Positions 1 through 7,249 of a stretch of 12,424 nucleotides of DNA are shown one piece after another. Origin of the DNA: CAVSWN01 sp046728115 (lineage in GTDB: Bacteria > Acidobacteriota > Vicinamibacteria > Vicinamibacterales > CAVVIG01); assembly GCA_046728115.1 (NCBI GenBank), contig JBKPDW010000104.1:1-12424 (forward strand), given 5' to 3'. Made by a program: the position numbers and the translations under genes. Position 1 is the first letter of the stretch. Every line of letters begins with the position of its first letter. Under the pieces are notes generated by a model. It did no database searches. It saw only the letters and a program-made list of their open reading frames with translations, and was not told the origin of the DNA.

Positions 1-1207
1 GGTGTATGCCCTGCGGGGTGCGTTGATCGGCTGCTCGGCTCCTCGCCGATCAACCCAGGCGAGGGAACGCTCCTCGAAGTTCCCGGCACCGCCAACCGCG
101 TAAACCAGAGAACCGTCACGGGACACGCTGAACTGCGACGCGCCGGTGGCTTCGGTTCTGACTTGATCGACGACGACCACCGGGTCGCCGAGAACCTGCA
201 GGCGCTCGGGATCGAACCGGACCGCGCGGAGCGCGCTGCCCGACGCGTACAACACGAAGCCTGCCTCGCCGGACTGTGCCGAAGTCTGGACATATTCCGG
301 ATTCGTGCCACCGCGGATCACCCGTCTTGCGCGTGCCTGTTTTCAAGTCCAGCACCGCGATTTCCGCGCTGTCGGCGGAAGCCGTTCTCATCACTGTGAA
401 GAGCACCGCGCGTCCGTCCGGCAGGAGTGCAGGGAAGAAATGATCGATTTCGCCGTGTGCCTTGTCCGGTCTCGTCAGGACCCTGGACTCTCCACCTCCT
501 GGCGGGACGATCCACAGGCCGGTCGAAGCGTCATTGCTCGCGAAGACAATCGTGTCGTCGGATCCCCAGCTCGAGCCGCGAGTACCGCCGACAACACGAC
601 AGATCGTGATCGGCGCGCCGCCGGTCATCGGCACCTTCTTCAACTCGCCGCCGTCGAAGAAACCGATCCACCGGCTATCCGGAGATATGAACGGTGAACG
701 AACGTTCGTGAGGCCTCGTATGGGAACCGCCTCGAGTTGATCGATTCGGCGGACCATCAACTGCCCGCCGCCGCCGAACGCGTTCCCGTGAGTCGAGACG
801 ATGTGCGCCCCGTCCGGAGAGATGACGACCGCGCGATCGGGGGTGCCGATGCCGAGCGCTTGTGCGGACGGTACCAGCACGTTGAATCGCGCCGTCCTGA
901 GTGGAGGTGCCGCAGGCGCGCGAAGGATGAACCACGTCGCGAGAGCCGCAACAGACGCGGCGGTCGCGGCGGCAGCGCCGGTGATCGAACGCGTCCGCAT
1001 GGCGGCTCGACCGGACGGCGGCGGAATCGTTGGCGCTGCGCCGGAATCGGCCAACAGGAAGCGAACCACCGACTTGTCGGGAATCCGCGCTTTCCGATCC
1101 TTGTCGAGGCAGCGCCTGATGATGGAGAGAATTCCCGGTGGCACACTCGGCGGCAGCGCACTCCAGTCCGGTTCGCCCCGGACGATGGCCGCGATTTCTG
1201 TGTACTT
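1..1207 (-). pseudogene. Truncated, frameshifted Ser/Thr kinase with WD40-like (PD40) beta-propeller; continues past left edge
   Basis: Read right to left. The first recognisable part is the end of a Hanks-type kinase C-lobe: EPDWSALP, then RRCLDKDRKARI, as in acidobacterial kinases with a C-terminal propeller. A hydrophobic helix follows (ITGAAAATAASVAALATWF, about 965-905), then an extracytoplasmic PD40 propeller (VVISPDGAHIVS, SPFISPDSRWIGFF, LLPDGRAVLF). At the CCC run 321-323 one extra base shifts the frame. Homology resumes in the next frame as VIRGGTNPEYVQT and continues to the edge (SVSRDGSLVYAV, LAWVDRRGAEQPI). The whole ATP-binding lobe, catalytic loop and activation segment are missing. 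Recognisable sequence begins near 1207, possibly as far as 1255 (AGGRSA). The Uma2 promoter and start lie just beyond. Catalysis is therefore not expected. The frameshift could be an assembly error, but the 5' loss is real within this sequence. Confidence 0.85.
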
Positions 1208-1279
1208 TGGAAACCTACACGTCGGGATTCCGAACAAAACCGCGCTTCTCCCGCCGGCACGTTCATCGCAAGACGACGC

Positions 1280-1285
1280 TACAAT
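1280..1285 (+). promoter_or_regulatory. Putative -10 element (TACAAT) of the Uma2 gene
   Basis: TACAAT ends exactly 6 nt before the ATG at 1292, so a standard start site would fall on the A of the start codon. No Shine-Dalgarno sequence lies between them. No convincing -35 hexamer is seen about 17 nt upstream. Inference: leaderless transcript. Confidence 0.5.
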
Positions 1286-1291
1286 GAGCGC

Positions 1292-1880
1292 ATGGCCGAG
1301 AAGGACGATGGGATGACGCCGATCGGATCGGGCGTGAAGCTCACCTACGAAGACTACCTGCAGTTTCCCGAGGACGGGAAGCGGCACGAGTTGATCAATT
1401 GGGGAGCACTACGGGACGCCGACGCCGATCCGAAAGCATCAAGCCGTCAGCGGCAATCTGCTGGGCGCGATTTGGTCCTATTTGCAGCAGCAACCGGTCG
1501 GCCGCATCTTCTCAGCGCCGTTCGACGTGATCTTCTCCGATTTCGACGTCGTGGTACCAGACCTGCTGTTCATTTCGACCGAGCGCCTCGCGCAAATCGA
1601 GACATCGCCGTGGGTCAGGGGCGCGCCCGATCTCGTCGTCGAGATCGGGTCGCCTGCTACGCGGAAACGCGACGAAACGATCAAGCGCCGGCTGTACGAG
1701 CGGTTCGGCGGCGACGAATACTGGATCGTCGACCCGGAGCTGGACACGATCAAGGTGTTGCGGCGGAGCGGCGACCGGTTTGCGCGCGTTGCCGAGCTCG
1801 TGCTGGCGAACGACGACACGCTGACGACGCCGCTGTTGCCCGGCCTCGACCTTCGGCTCGTCAAGATATTCGAGGATTGA
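1292..1880 (+). pseudogene. Uma2 family (DUF820) PD-(D/E)XK nuclease-like protein, broken by a +1 frameshift
   Basis: Uma2 proteins are small PD-(D/E)XK-fold nuclease-like proteins that are multicopy in many environmental bacteria; their cellular role is not settled. The N-terminus is typical (KLTYEDYLQFPEDGKRHELI) in the frame of the ATG at 1292. Within the GGGG run 1401-1404 one extra base moves homology to the next frame (EHYGTPTPIRKHQAVSG). That frame runs to the TGA at 1878-1880 and holds the family core: VVPDLLFI, GAPDLVVEI with the Asp and Glu of the active site, a KR-rich stretch, and DEYWIVDPE. Removing one base gives exactly 195 codons plus stop, close to the usual family length. 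A start at ATG 1482 could still make a 132-residue protein with the D...E core but no N-terminal region. Whether the gene is dead or this is a homopolymer read error cannot be decided here. Confidence 0.85.
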
Positions 1881-1890
1881 GGCTTAACAG

Positions 1891-1958
1891 AACCTCCGCC
1901 CCGGCGCCGACCTCCCGTCTCCGCGGCAGGGACGGAGGTCGGGTCAGGGACGGAGGTT
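1891..1958. repeat. Nested palindromic REP-like repeat upstream of the ADOP permease
   Basis: The outer arms AACCTCCGCCCC (1891-1902) and GGGACGGAGGTT (1947-1958) pair at 11 of 12 positions. The inner arms GACCTCC (1909-1915) and GGAGGTC (1934-1940) are exact complements. The right half is two direct copies of CAGGGACGGAGGT (1927-1939 and 1945-1957), 18 bp apart; the left half has matching inverted copies, also 18 bp apart. The structure could form a cruciform or an RNA hairpin. It fills the gap between the Uma2 stop and the permease promoter, and its last T is the first base of the TATACT element. It may be a dispersed REP-like element, a terminator for Uma2 or a regulatory site. No T-tract follows it. 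Confidence 0.7.
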
Positions 1959-1963
1959 ATACT
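1958..1963 (+). promoter_or_regulatory. Putative -10 element (TATACT) of the ADOP permease gene
   Basis: TATACT ends 8 nt before the ATG at 1972, so transcription would begin about 1-2 nt before the start codon. The GGAGG at 1952-1956 also lies 15 nt from the ATG, too far for an ordinary Shine-Dalgarno and part of the palindrome. Leaderless initiation is therefore the simpler reading. Confidence 0.5.
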
Positions 1964-1971
1964 TCACGTTC

Positions 1972-4380
1972 ATGGGCCATCTGATTGGGGATTTTCGCTA
2001 CGCCTGCCGATCGCTTCTGCGCCAACCCACGTTCGCGTCGGTCGCGATTCTCACCCTGGTGCTCGGCATCGGCACGAACACGGCCATCTTCAGCGTCATC
2101 AAGGCCGTGCTGCTCAATCAGCTTCCGTACGGGGACCCCTCACGCCTGGTCGTGCTGTCGGAGCAGAGCCCGGATGGCCGGGCGGATCTGGTTGCCCCCC
2201 TCACATACGTTGATTGGAAGCAGCAGTCGCACGCCCTGAGCGACATGGCGGCCTTTCGTCAGCTGCGCTACGCGTTTGCCGGTGGCGGCGTCCCGCTCGA
2301 CGTGCCAAGTGTCCGCGCGACACCCAATCTGTTTCCCGTGCTGCGGGCCAACGCGATGCTGGGCCGGACGTTTCTCTCCGAGGAAGGCGTCACCGGAGCC
2401 GACCACGTCGCTCTGCTCAGCCGCGCGTTCTGGGAGCGACACTTCGGCGGATCGCCGAGTGCGATCGGACGCACGATCCAGCTCGACGCGCAGCCCTACA
2501 CGATCGTTGGCGTGATGCAGGCCGACTTCGACTTCCCGCCCAGCGGCAACGTCGATGTCTGGACTCCATTGAGCTTCGATCCCAACGATGCGCATGGTCG
2601 CTCGCGCAAAGCGCGCTCGCTGAGCGTGATCGGACGCCTGGCCGACAACACCAGCGCCGAACAGGCACAGCGCGAAATGAACGTGGTGGCTGCGCGGCTC
2701 GCCACGACGTACCCCGACAGCAACACCGGCTGGGGTGCACGGGTGGTCTCGGCGCAGACGCAGCTCGTCACGACCGTGCGGCCGGCCCTCCTGCTGATCT
2801 CCGCCGCCGTCGGATTTCTGCTGCTGATCGTCTGCGCGAACGTCGCGAACCTGATCCTTGCGCGCCTCTCGAGCCGTCGAGGCGAGATCGCCGTGCGCGC
2901 GGCGCTCGGCGCCGGCCGGATGCAGATCGCTCGACAGGTGCTGGCGGAGAGTTTCGTGCTGTCCACGGTCGGCGGCACGCTTGGATTGCTCGTGGCGTGG
3001 GCCGGCGTTCGGTTCGTGCGCGCGCTGCCCGAGGGCAGCCTCCCGCGGATGGATCAGGTGCGGGTCGACGGCGGCGTTCTCCTGTTTGCGCTGGCGGCGT
3101 CCGTGTTCGTGGCGTTGATCTTTGGCCTGGTGCCGGCGCTGCAGGCGTCGCGCTCCGCGCTTCGCGACACGCGCAATGCGTTTTCCGGCACGACCAGCCG
3201 GCACGGCTCGCGTGTCCTGAGCGCGCTCGTCGTCGTCGAGGTCGCACTCGCGCTGATGCTGCTCGTCGGCGCGGGGCTGATGACCCGAAGCTTCGCGCAG
3301 CTGATGCGCGTCTCACCGGGATTCGAACCGCGCAACCTGCTGGCGGTTCAGATTTACCTGCCGCAGACAAAGTACAAGACCGCGCTCGATCGCACGCGCT
3401 TTTACATGGACGCGATCCATCGCGTCGCCTCGCTGCCTGGCGTGGAATCTGCCGCGGCGGTCAGCGCGCTGCCGATGTACCCCGTCGGCATCGATTTCGC
3501 GTTGCCGTTCACGATCGACGGGAAGGCGCCGCCGACCAACGGCGAGGAGCCGCGCGCCGATATCCGCATGGCGACGCCCCGCTACTTCGAGACGATGAAA
3601 ATGGCGCTCGTCAGGGGCCGCTTCATCGACGATCGCGATCGTGCGGGCGCGCCAGGCGCGATGGTGATCAACGAGACGATGGCGCGGCGCTACTTCGGCG
3701 GTGATGATCCGATCGGCAAGACCGTCCGCAATCCCCACGGGAAGGCCGAAGTTGTCGGAATCGTCGGGAACGTGAAGCACTACGGCCTTGACAGCGCACC
3801 CCGCGCCGAACTGTTCATGCCGGCCTATCAGCAGCCGCTCAACGGCATGGCGCTCATCGTGCGAACGGCCTCCGATCCGAAACCGTTCGTCGATTCGATC
3901 AGACGGGAAGTACTGTCGATCGATGCGGAACAGCCGATCTTCGACGCGAGCACAATGGTGGATGTCGTCTCGCGATCCGTGTTCCTGCCCCGTATCAGCA
4001 TGGTCCTGCTGGCAGCATTCGCGGTCTCGGCATTGCTGCTCGCGGTCGTGGGCATCTACGGCGTGGTGTCGTACAGCGTCACACAGCGCACGCGCGAGCT
4101 CGGCGTCCGCATGGCGCTAGGCGCCGGATCGTCCGACACGCTGCGGCTCGTGCTGCGTCGCAGCATGCTGCTCGTCGCCGCCGGCACGGTCTTCGGCGTT
4201 GCGGCCTCGTTCGGCCTCACGCGCGTGATGTCGGGGCTGCTGTACGAAGTGAGCCCACTGGATCCCATCGTGTTCCTGGGAGTGTCGTCGTTGCTGGCGA
4301 TGGCGGGGTTGGTCGCAAGTCTGATTCCGGCGCGACGCGCGGCTCGGGTCGATCCGATCGTCGCGCTGCGCGTCGAGTGA
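1972..4380 (+). CDS. ADOP-type orphan ABC permease (MacB/FtsX-like, duplicated domain)
   Basis: 802-residue inner-membrane protein with the MacB-like plan in two halves. TM1 is at about 22-43 (FRYACRSLLRQPTFASVAIL leads into it), followed by a MacB-type periplasmic core domain (about 45-265). Four more helices follow at about 272-296, 323-350, 369-390 and 414-437. A second periplasmic domain (about 440-670) precedes the last three helices at 677-700, 732-752 and 766-790. Each FtsX domain ends in the family signature: ANLILARLSSRRGEIAVRAA and RTRELGVRMALGAG, with ARRAARVDPIVALR at the C-terminus. In LolC/MacB relatives such permeases transmit energy from a cytoplasmic ATPase to periplasmic work. 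This subfamily forms large acidobacterial paralogue families, normally without an adjacent ATPase, and none is present here. Substrate is unknown. The start is supported by the N-terminus matching family members and by the TATACT element just upstream. The frame is intact throughout. Confidence 0.95.
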   Translation: MGHLIGDFRYACRSLLRQPTFASVAILTLVLGIGTNTAIFSVIKAVLLNQLPYGDPSRLVVLSEQSPDGRADLVAPLTYVDWKQQSHALSDMAAFRQLRYAFAGGGVPLDVPSVRATPNLFPVLRANAMLGRTFLSEEGVTGADHVALLSRAFWERHFGGSPSAIGRTIQLDAQPYTIVGVMQADFDFPPSGNVDVWTPLSFDPNDAHGRSRKARSLSVIGRLADNTSAEQAQREMNVVAARLATTYPDSNTGWGARVVSAQTQLVTTVRPALLLISAAVGFLLLIVCANVANLILARLSSRRGEIAVRAALGAGRMQIARQVLAESFVLSTVGGTLGLLVAWAGVRFVRALPEGSLPRMDQVRVDGGVLLFALAASVFVALIFGLVPALQASRSALRDTRNAFSGTTSRHGSRVLSALVVVEVALALMLLVGAGLMTRSFAQLMRVSPGFEPRNLLAVQIYLPQTKYKTALDRTRFYMDAIHRVASLPGVESAAAVSALPMYPVGIDFALPFTIDGKAPPTNGEEPRADIRMATPRYFETMKMALVRGRFIDDRDRAGAPGAMVINETMARRYFGGDDPIGKTVRNPHGKAEVVGIVGNVKHYGLDSAPRAELFMPAYQQPLNGMALIVRTASDPKPFVDSIRREVLSIDAEQPIFDASTMVDVVSRSVFLPRISMVLLAAFAVSALLLAVVGIYGVVSYSVTQRTRELGVRMALGAGSSDTLRLVLRRSMLLVAAGTVFGVAASFGLTRVMSGLLYEVSPLDPIVFLGVSSLLAMAGLVASLIPARRAARVDPIVALRVE

Positions 4381-4626
4381 ACGTCCGGTCGACGTGTCGA
4401 GTCGATCGCGGCGTCGCGGTAGCGCTGACAGGTGCCAGCCGTGTCGGTGGCAATGTGATCGAGCCATGCGTGTCATCGTGTCCAGACTCGCGATCGGGTT
4501 CGCGTCGAGGCAATCCGAGCCAGCGCACTCGCCATCCCAGGGGCGGCCGCCCGCGGCCGGCTATCGCATCACGACCGTCGATTCCACGAACCAGTCGGAC
4601 GTGATCACCATCACCCGCGGTAGGGC
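4381..4626. other. Convergent intergenic spacer with a 12-bp perfect palindrome
   Basis: The stops of the permease and the FG-GAP gene face each other across this spacer. No supported gene is seen. GGGCGGCCGCCC (4541-4552) is a perfect palindrome, and GGCCGC/GCGGCC (4545-4550 and 4553-4558) could form a tight stem. No T-tract follows on either strand, so it is not called a terminator. A plus-strand frame from ATG 4466 stays open to 4789 but has no recognisable domain and overlaps the FG-GAP gene by about 160 bp, so it is not called. Confidence 0.5.
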
Positions 4627-6141
4627 TCACGGCACGCTCACGACAAGCGGCCGGGCGGCAGTCTTCGGATCGACGCCCGGCTTTCTGGTCGTCCGCCGCC
4701 CCGTCGCGCTCATCGTCGTCACCTCGACGTCCACGCGCGATTCGCCGCGCGTCGCCACGTGCACCGGCATCACGTTCTGCGAGCAGTAGCCGCCTCCGGT
4801 ATCCACCAGCCCCGACGAGATCAGGCGCCGCGTCCCCGCCGCGTAGACGCGGACTTCGGCGCCGCTCCTCGTGTGACGGCCGCGCGCGTCGACGACGTCG
4901 ATGCTCAGCGACTGGTGCGCAAGCGCCGCTGACACATGATTGCGAAACAGATAGTGCCCGCCGGCAGCATCGTTGTTCGTGAGCGCCAGATCGAGCGCGC
5001 CATCGTTGTCGAAGTCCACCCACTGCACGCCGTGGCTGGCGTCGTGGTCGTTGAGGAGCGCGGGCAACTGTTCGCTGAACGTGCCGCCGTCGTTGTGGAA
5101 CAGATGATCTGGATAGTGTGCGTCGGTCGCCAGAAATCCCGCGACGTACAGATCCGGGCGGCCATCGTTGTCGTAGTCGCCCCACGCAGCGGTTGTGGCG
5201 TGCTGATTGAAAAGCAAGCCCGTTGAGCGCGTGACGTCGACGAAACGACCGCCCTGGTTCCGATAAAGCGCGCTCGGACCATAGTTCGCAACGAAAAGAT
5301 CGAGGCGCCCGTCGCCGTCGAAATCGGCGACCGCCGGTCCCACACCGCCGAATTCCGCCGACGCGCGCGGCGCCTCGACGCCCCACGCGCGTGCGACGTC
5401 GGCGAAGTGTCCGCCGTCGTTGCGGAACAGGCCGTTGGTCTCGCCATTCTGATTCGCGACGAACAGATCCAGATCGCCGTCGCCGTCGATGTCGAACCAG
5501 ACGGCCCCGACCGTTTTGCGGGAATCGCCGATGCCCGATTCGACGGTCATGTCGGTGAAGCGGCCGGCGTCATTCCTGAAGAGGCGATTCGGCTTGTCGC
5601 GAAACGCGATGAACAGATCGAGGTCGCCGTCGTTGTCGTAGTCGATCCACGACACTTGCCGCGTGACGCCGACGAGATCGACGCCAAGCCGGTGCGCGAC
5701 ATCGGTGAAGTGCCGCCCGTTGCCGTCGTTGCGGTACAGCTTGTTCGGCGTGCCGTCGATGAAGCCGACATACAAGTCGACGTGACCGTCGGCGTCGAAA
5801 TCGCCCCATGCCGCCGCGCGCGTTTCGACGTTGTCGGCGAGCCCGACCGCCGCGGCGACATCGGTGAACCGCCCGTGGTCCTGCCGATACAGGCGATTCG
5901 GCCGGCCGCGGAAGCCGACGAACTCGTCGAGGTCGCCGTCGTTGTCGAAATCCGCCCACGCGTTGGGCATGCCGCCGGTCGCCGAGAAGAGCTCCGGCTG
6001 CACGAGCTCGAACTGCGGCCTGCGATCGTCCCCAGCCGTCGCGAGCGCCGGCGCCTCATGGAAGAGAGCGACGGCCGCCGCAACCGATATGGCCGCAGCC
6101 GCGAGCCCGATCGGACGCGCGCTACCAGACGGTCCGCACAT
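4627..6141 (-). CDS. Secreted FG-GAP/VCBS repeat protein with C-terminal ASPIC/UnbV-like domain (CRTAC1-like)
   Basis: 504 residues. A probable signal peptide (hydrophobic IGLAAAAISVAAAVALF, about 11-27, ending near ALA-TAG) suggests export. Seven beta-propeller blades follow, each carrying a calcium-loop motif D-x-D-x-D-G-x-x-D: about residues 64-72, 114-122, 167-175, 217-225, 273-281, 322-330 and 376-384. Each is followed by LYRN/LFRND and FTDV-type strands. The C-terminus (about 411-480, SGAEVRVYAAG then DTGGGYCSQN) resembles the ASPIC/UnbV domain, as in CRTAC1-like proteins. The predicted role is a calcium-stabilised extracellular or periplasmic binding scaffold; no enzymatic residues are evident. 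The start ATG is the only in-frame one before the signal peptide. It lies inside the tail of the VapC remnant, with no Shine-Dalgarno in front. It may be read through from the upstream enzyme operon, 141 nt away. Confidence 0.87.
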   Translation of the reverse strand: MCGPSGSARPIGLAAAAISVAAAVALFHEAPALATAGDDRRPQFELVQPELFSATGGMPNAWADFDNDGDLDEFVGFRGRPNRLYRQDHGRFTDVAAAVGLADNVETRAAAWGDFDADGHVDLYVGFIDGTPNKLYRNDGNGRHFTDVAHRLGVDLVGVTRQVSWIDYDNDGDLDLFIAFRDKPNRLFRNDAGRFTDMTVESGIGDSRKTVGAVWFDIDGDGDLDLFVANQNGETNGLFRNDGGHFADVARAWGVEAPRASAEFGGVGPAVADFDGDGRLDLFVANYGPSALYRNQGGRFVDVTRSTGLLFNQHATTAAWGDYDNDGRPDLYVAGFLATDAHYPDHLFHNDGGTFSEQLPALLNDHDASHGVQWVDFDNDGALDLALTNNDAAGGHYLFRNHVSAALAHQSLSIDVVDARGRHTRSGAEVRVYAAGTRRLISSGLVDTGGGYCSQNVMPVHVATRGESRVDVEVTTMSATGRRTTRKPGVDPKTAARPLVVSVP

Positions 6142-6282
6142 GCGGATAGCGGCGAAGATTGACGTCCTTGGTCACCAGTGCGCTCTGCTGCTGCCTCGCC
6201 GTAGCGACATTGATCTGGTCGGCGGATCGCCGTGGAACGGCGGCGGCAGATCGCAACTCTCGATCAGAATGGAATCCCGGAT
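6122..6282 (-). pseudogene. C-terminal fragment of a VapC-like PIN-domain toxin, frameshifted
   Basis: Immediately after the cyclase TAA, in the same frame, reads IRDSILIESCDLPPPFHGDP. After loss of one base near 6221-6225, the next frame continues ADQINVATARQQQSALVTKD and then ends RRYPHVRTVW-stop (TAG 6122-6124). Together these match the C-terminal third of VapC PIN ribonucleases, in which F/H-x-D-PADR-IIVATA and LVTxD...RYPHVxTVW carry late acidic active-site residues. About 53 of roughly 130 residues remain. The N-terminal PIN half and any antitoxin are absent, so no toxin activity is expected. It is likely a relic left by recombination or deletion next to the operon end. Confidence rests on motif recognition only. 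Confidence 0.75.
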
Positions 6283-7245
6283 TTAAAACGCCGCGATGGC
6301 GTTCAACGGAAACCCCGTCCCGCCCGTCACCGGCACCGGCGCGATCGTCAGCATGAACTCCCACCGATTCAATCTCGCGGCGGTCTCCGCGAGGGCCTCG
6401 AGATCCTGGTTGTCCAGCAGGTTGATGCCCAGACCTGTGATAAGCAGCGTGTGAATGGGGAGCGTCACGCCCTCCACCATCGACGGTGTCACGTCCTCGC
6501 CCGCATCGCTCCCGACGAACGCGGCGCCGCGCTCCTTGATCCACGGCGCCGTCGACGCGTGCAGACCCGCGGCGCTCTGGGCGACATTCCACGGTCCAAG
6601 CCTGGCCCGCCTGGCCCACCGGCCAGTTCGAATCAGCATCGCATCGCCGGGTGCGAGCCGCAGGCCGATTTTCTTCTCCCACGCCTCGAGTTCCTCGACG
6701 TAAATCGGCGTTCCCGGCTCGAGGTAGTCGACGTTCCTGAGCCTCGCGATGTCGAACAGGACGCCGCGCGTGACGATGCCGTTCTTCAGGTTGTCGATCC
6801 CGAGCTTCGCGCAGCCCTTGTCGGTGTTCACGTCGGCGCGCGCGTAGCCGTTGTAGGTCTGGTCCTTGTACAGGAAATGACAGAGAGCATCGATGTGGCT
6901 GTGCGCGTAGCCGTGGTACGACACACGATAGGTGTCCATCGTGTTGCCGCGGTTCATCGTGTGCTCGAACGGGCTGGCGTTGTCCTCGGCGCGCTCGGTC
7001 ATCGGATTGTGCGCGAGCGATACCGTCACGCCGCTCTTCACGAGCGCCGCCGCCTGCTTGCGCTTGGCCGCGGTCACGAGATTCGCGGAACCGAGCTGAT
7101 CGTCCTTCCCCCAGCGGCCCCAGTTCTTGATCCGCTGGAACAGAGCGTCGAACTCCGCGGCATCGCGCGGCGATCGCGAGGGCAGGGGCTGAGCGCTTGC
7201 GATCGCGACCGAGACGGCAACAAGGAGCCAGGCAAGAATACGCAT
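6283..7245 (-). CDS. Secreted cyclase-family (PF04199) metal-dependent hydrolase
   Basis: 320 residues, beginning with a clear Sec signal peptide (MRILAWLLVAVSVAIASAQP), so it is probably periplasmic. The family includes kynurenine formamidase and isatin hydrolase, divalent-metal enzymes that open amide, lactam or N-formyl bonds. The metal-binding stretch HGYAHSHIDALCH (H111 to H123, with H117, D119 and H123 in the conserved H-x-D-x(3)-H order) corresponds to the family HxGTHxDxPxH motif, with substitutions at the GT and P positions. Other family marks are RGVLFDIARL (160-169), PGDAMLIRTG (199-208), a late GSDAGED (245-251) and the ending TGGTGFPLN. It starts 4 nt after the FAD-subunit stop with no clear Shine-Dalgarno, so it is probably translationally coupled as the last enzyme gene of the operon. 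The substrate is not deducible. The context suggests it acts on a product or precursor of the molybdoenzyme. Confidence 0.9.
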   Translation of the reverse strand: MRILAWLLVAVSVAIASAQPLPSRSPRDAAEFDALFQRIKNWGRWGKDDQLGSANLVTAAKRKQAAALVKSGVTVSLAHNPMTERAEDNASPFEHTMNRGNTMDTYRVSYHGYAHSHIDALCHFLYKDQTYNGYARADVNTDKGCAKLGIDNLKNGIVTRGVLFDIARLRNVDYLEPGTPIYVEELEAWEKKIGLRLAPGDAMLIRTGRWARRARLGPWNVAQSAAGLHASTAPWIKERGAAFVGSDAGEDVTPSMVEGVTLPIHTLLITGLGINLLDNQDLEALAETAARLNRWEFMLTIAPVPVTGGTGFPLNAIAAF

Positions 7246-7249
7246 GGAC

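Noticed and set aside
2214..3704. 496-codon plus-strand open frame within the ABC permease
   Set aside because: It is a frame-shifted shadow of the permease, very rich in Arg, with no domain; the permease frame holds all family motifs.
4541..4560. GC-rich palindrome as a transcription terminator
   Set aside because: Its loop is too short and no T-tract follows on either strand; kept only as a note on the spacer.
4466..4789. Possible small plus-strand gene after the permease
   Set aside because: No recognisable domain or Shine-Dalgarno, and it overlaps the well-supported FG-GAP gene by about 160 bp.
4217..5386. 389-codon minus-strand open frame across the spacer and FG-GAP gene
   Set aside because: It is out of frame with the clear FG-GAP repeats and has arginine-rich, non-domain sequence.
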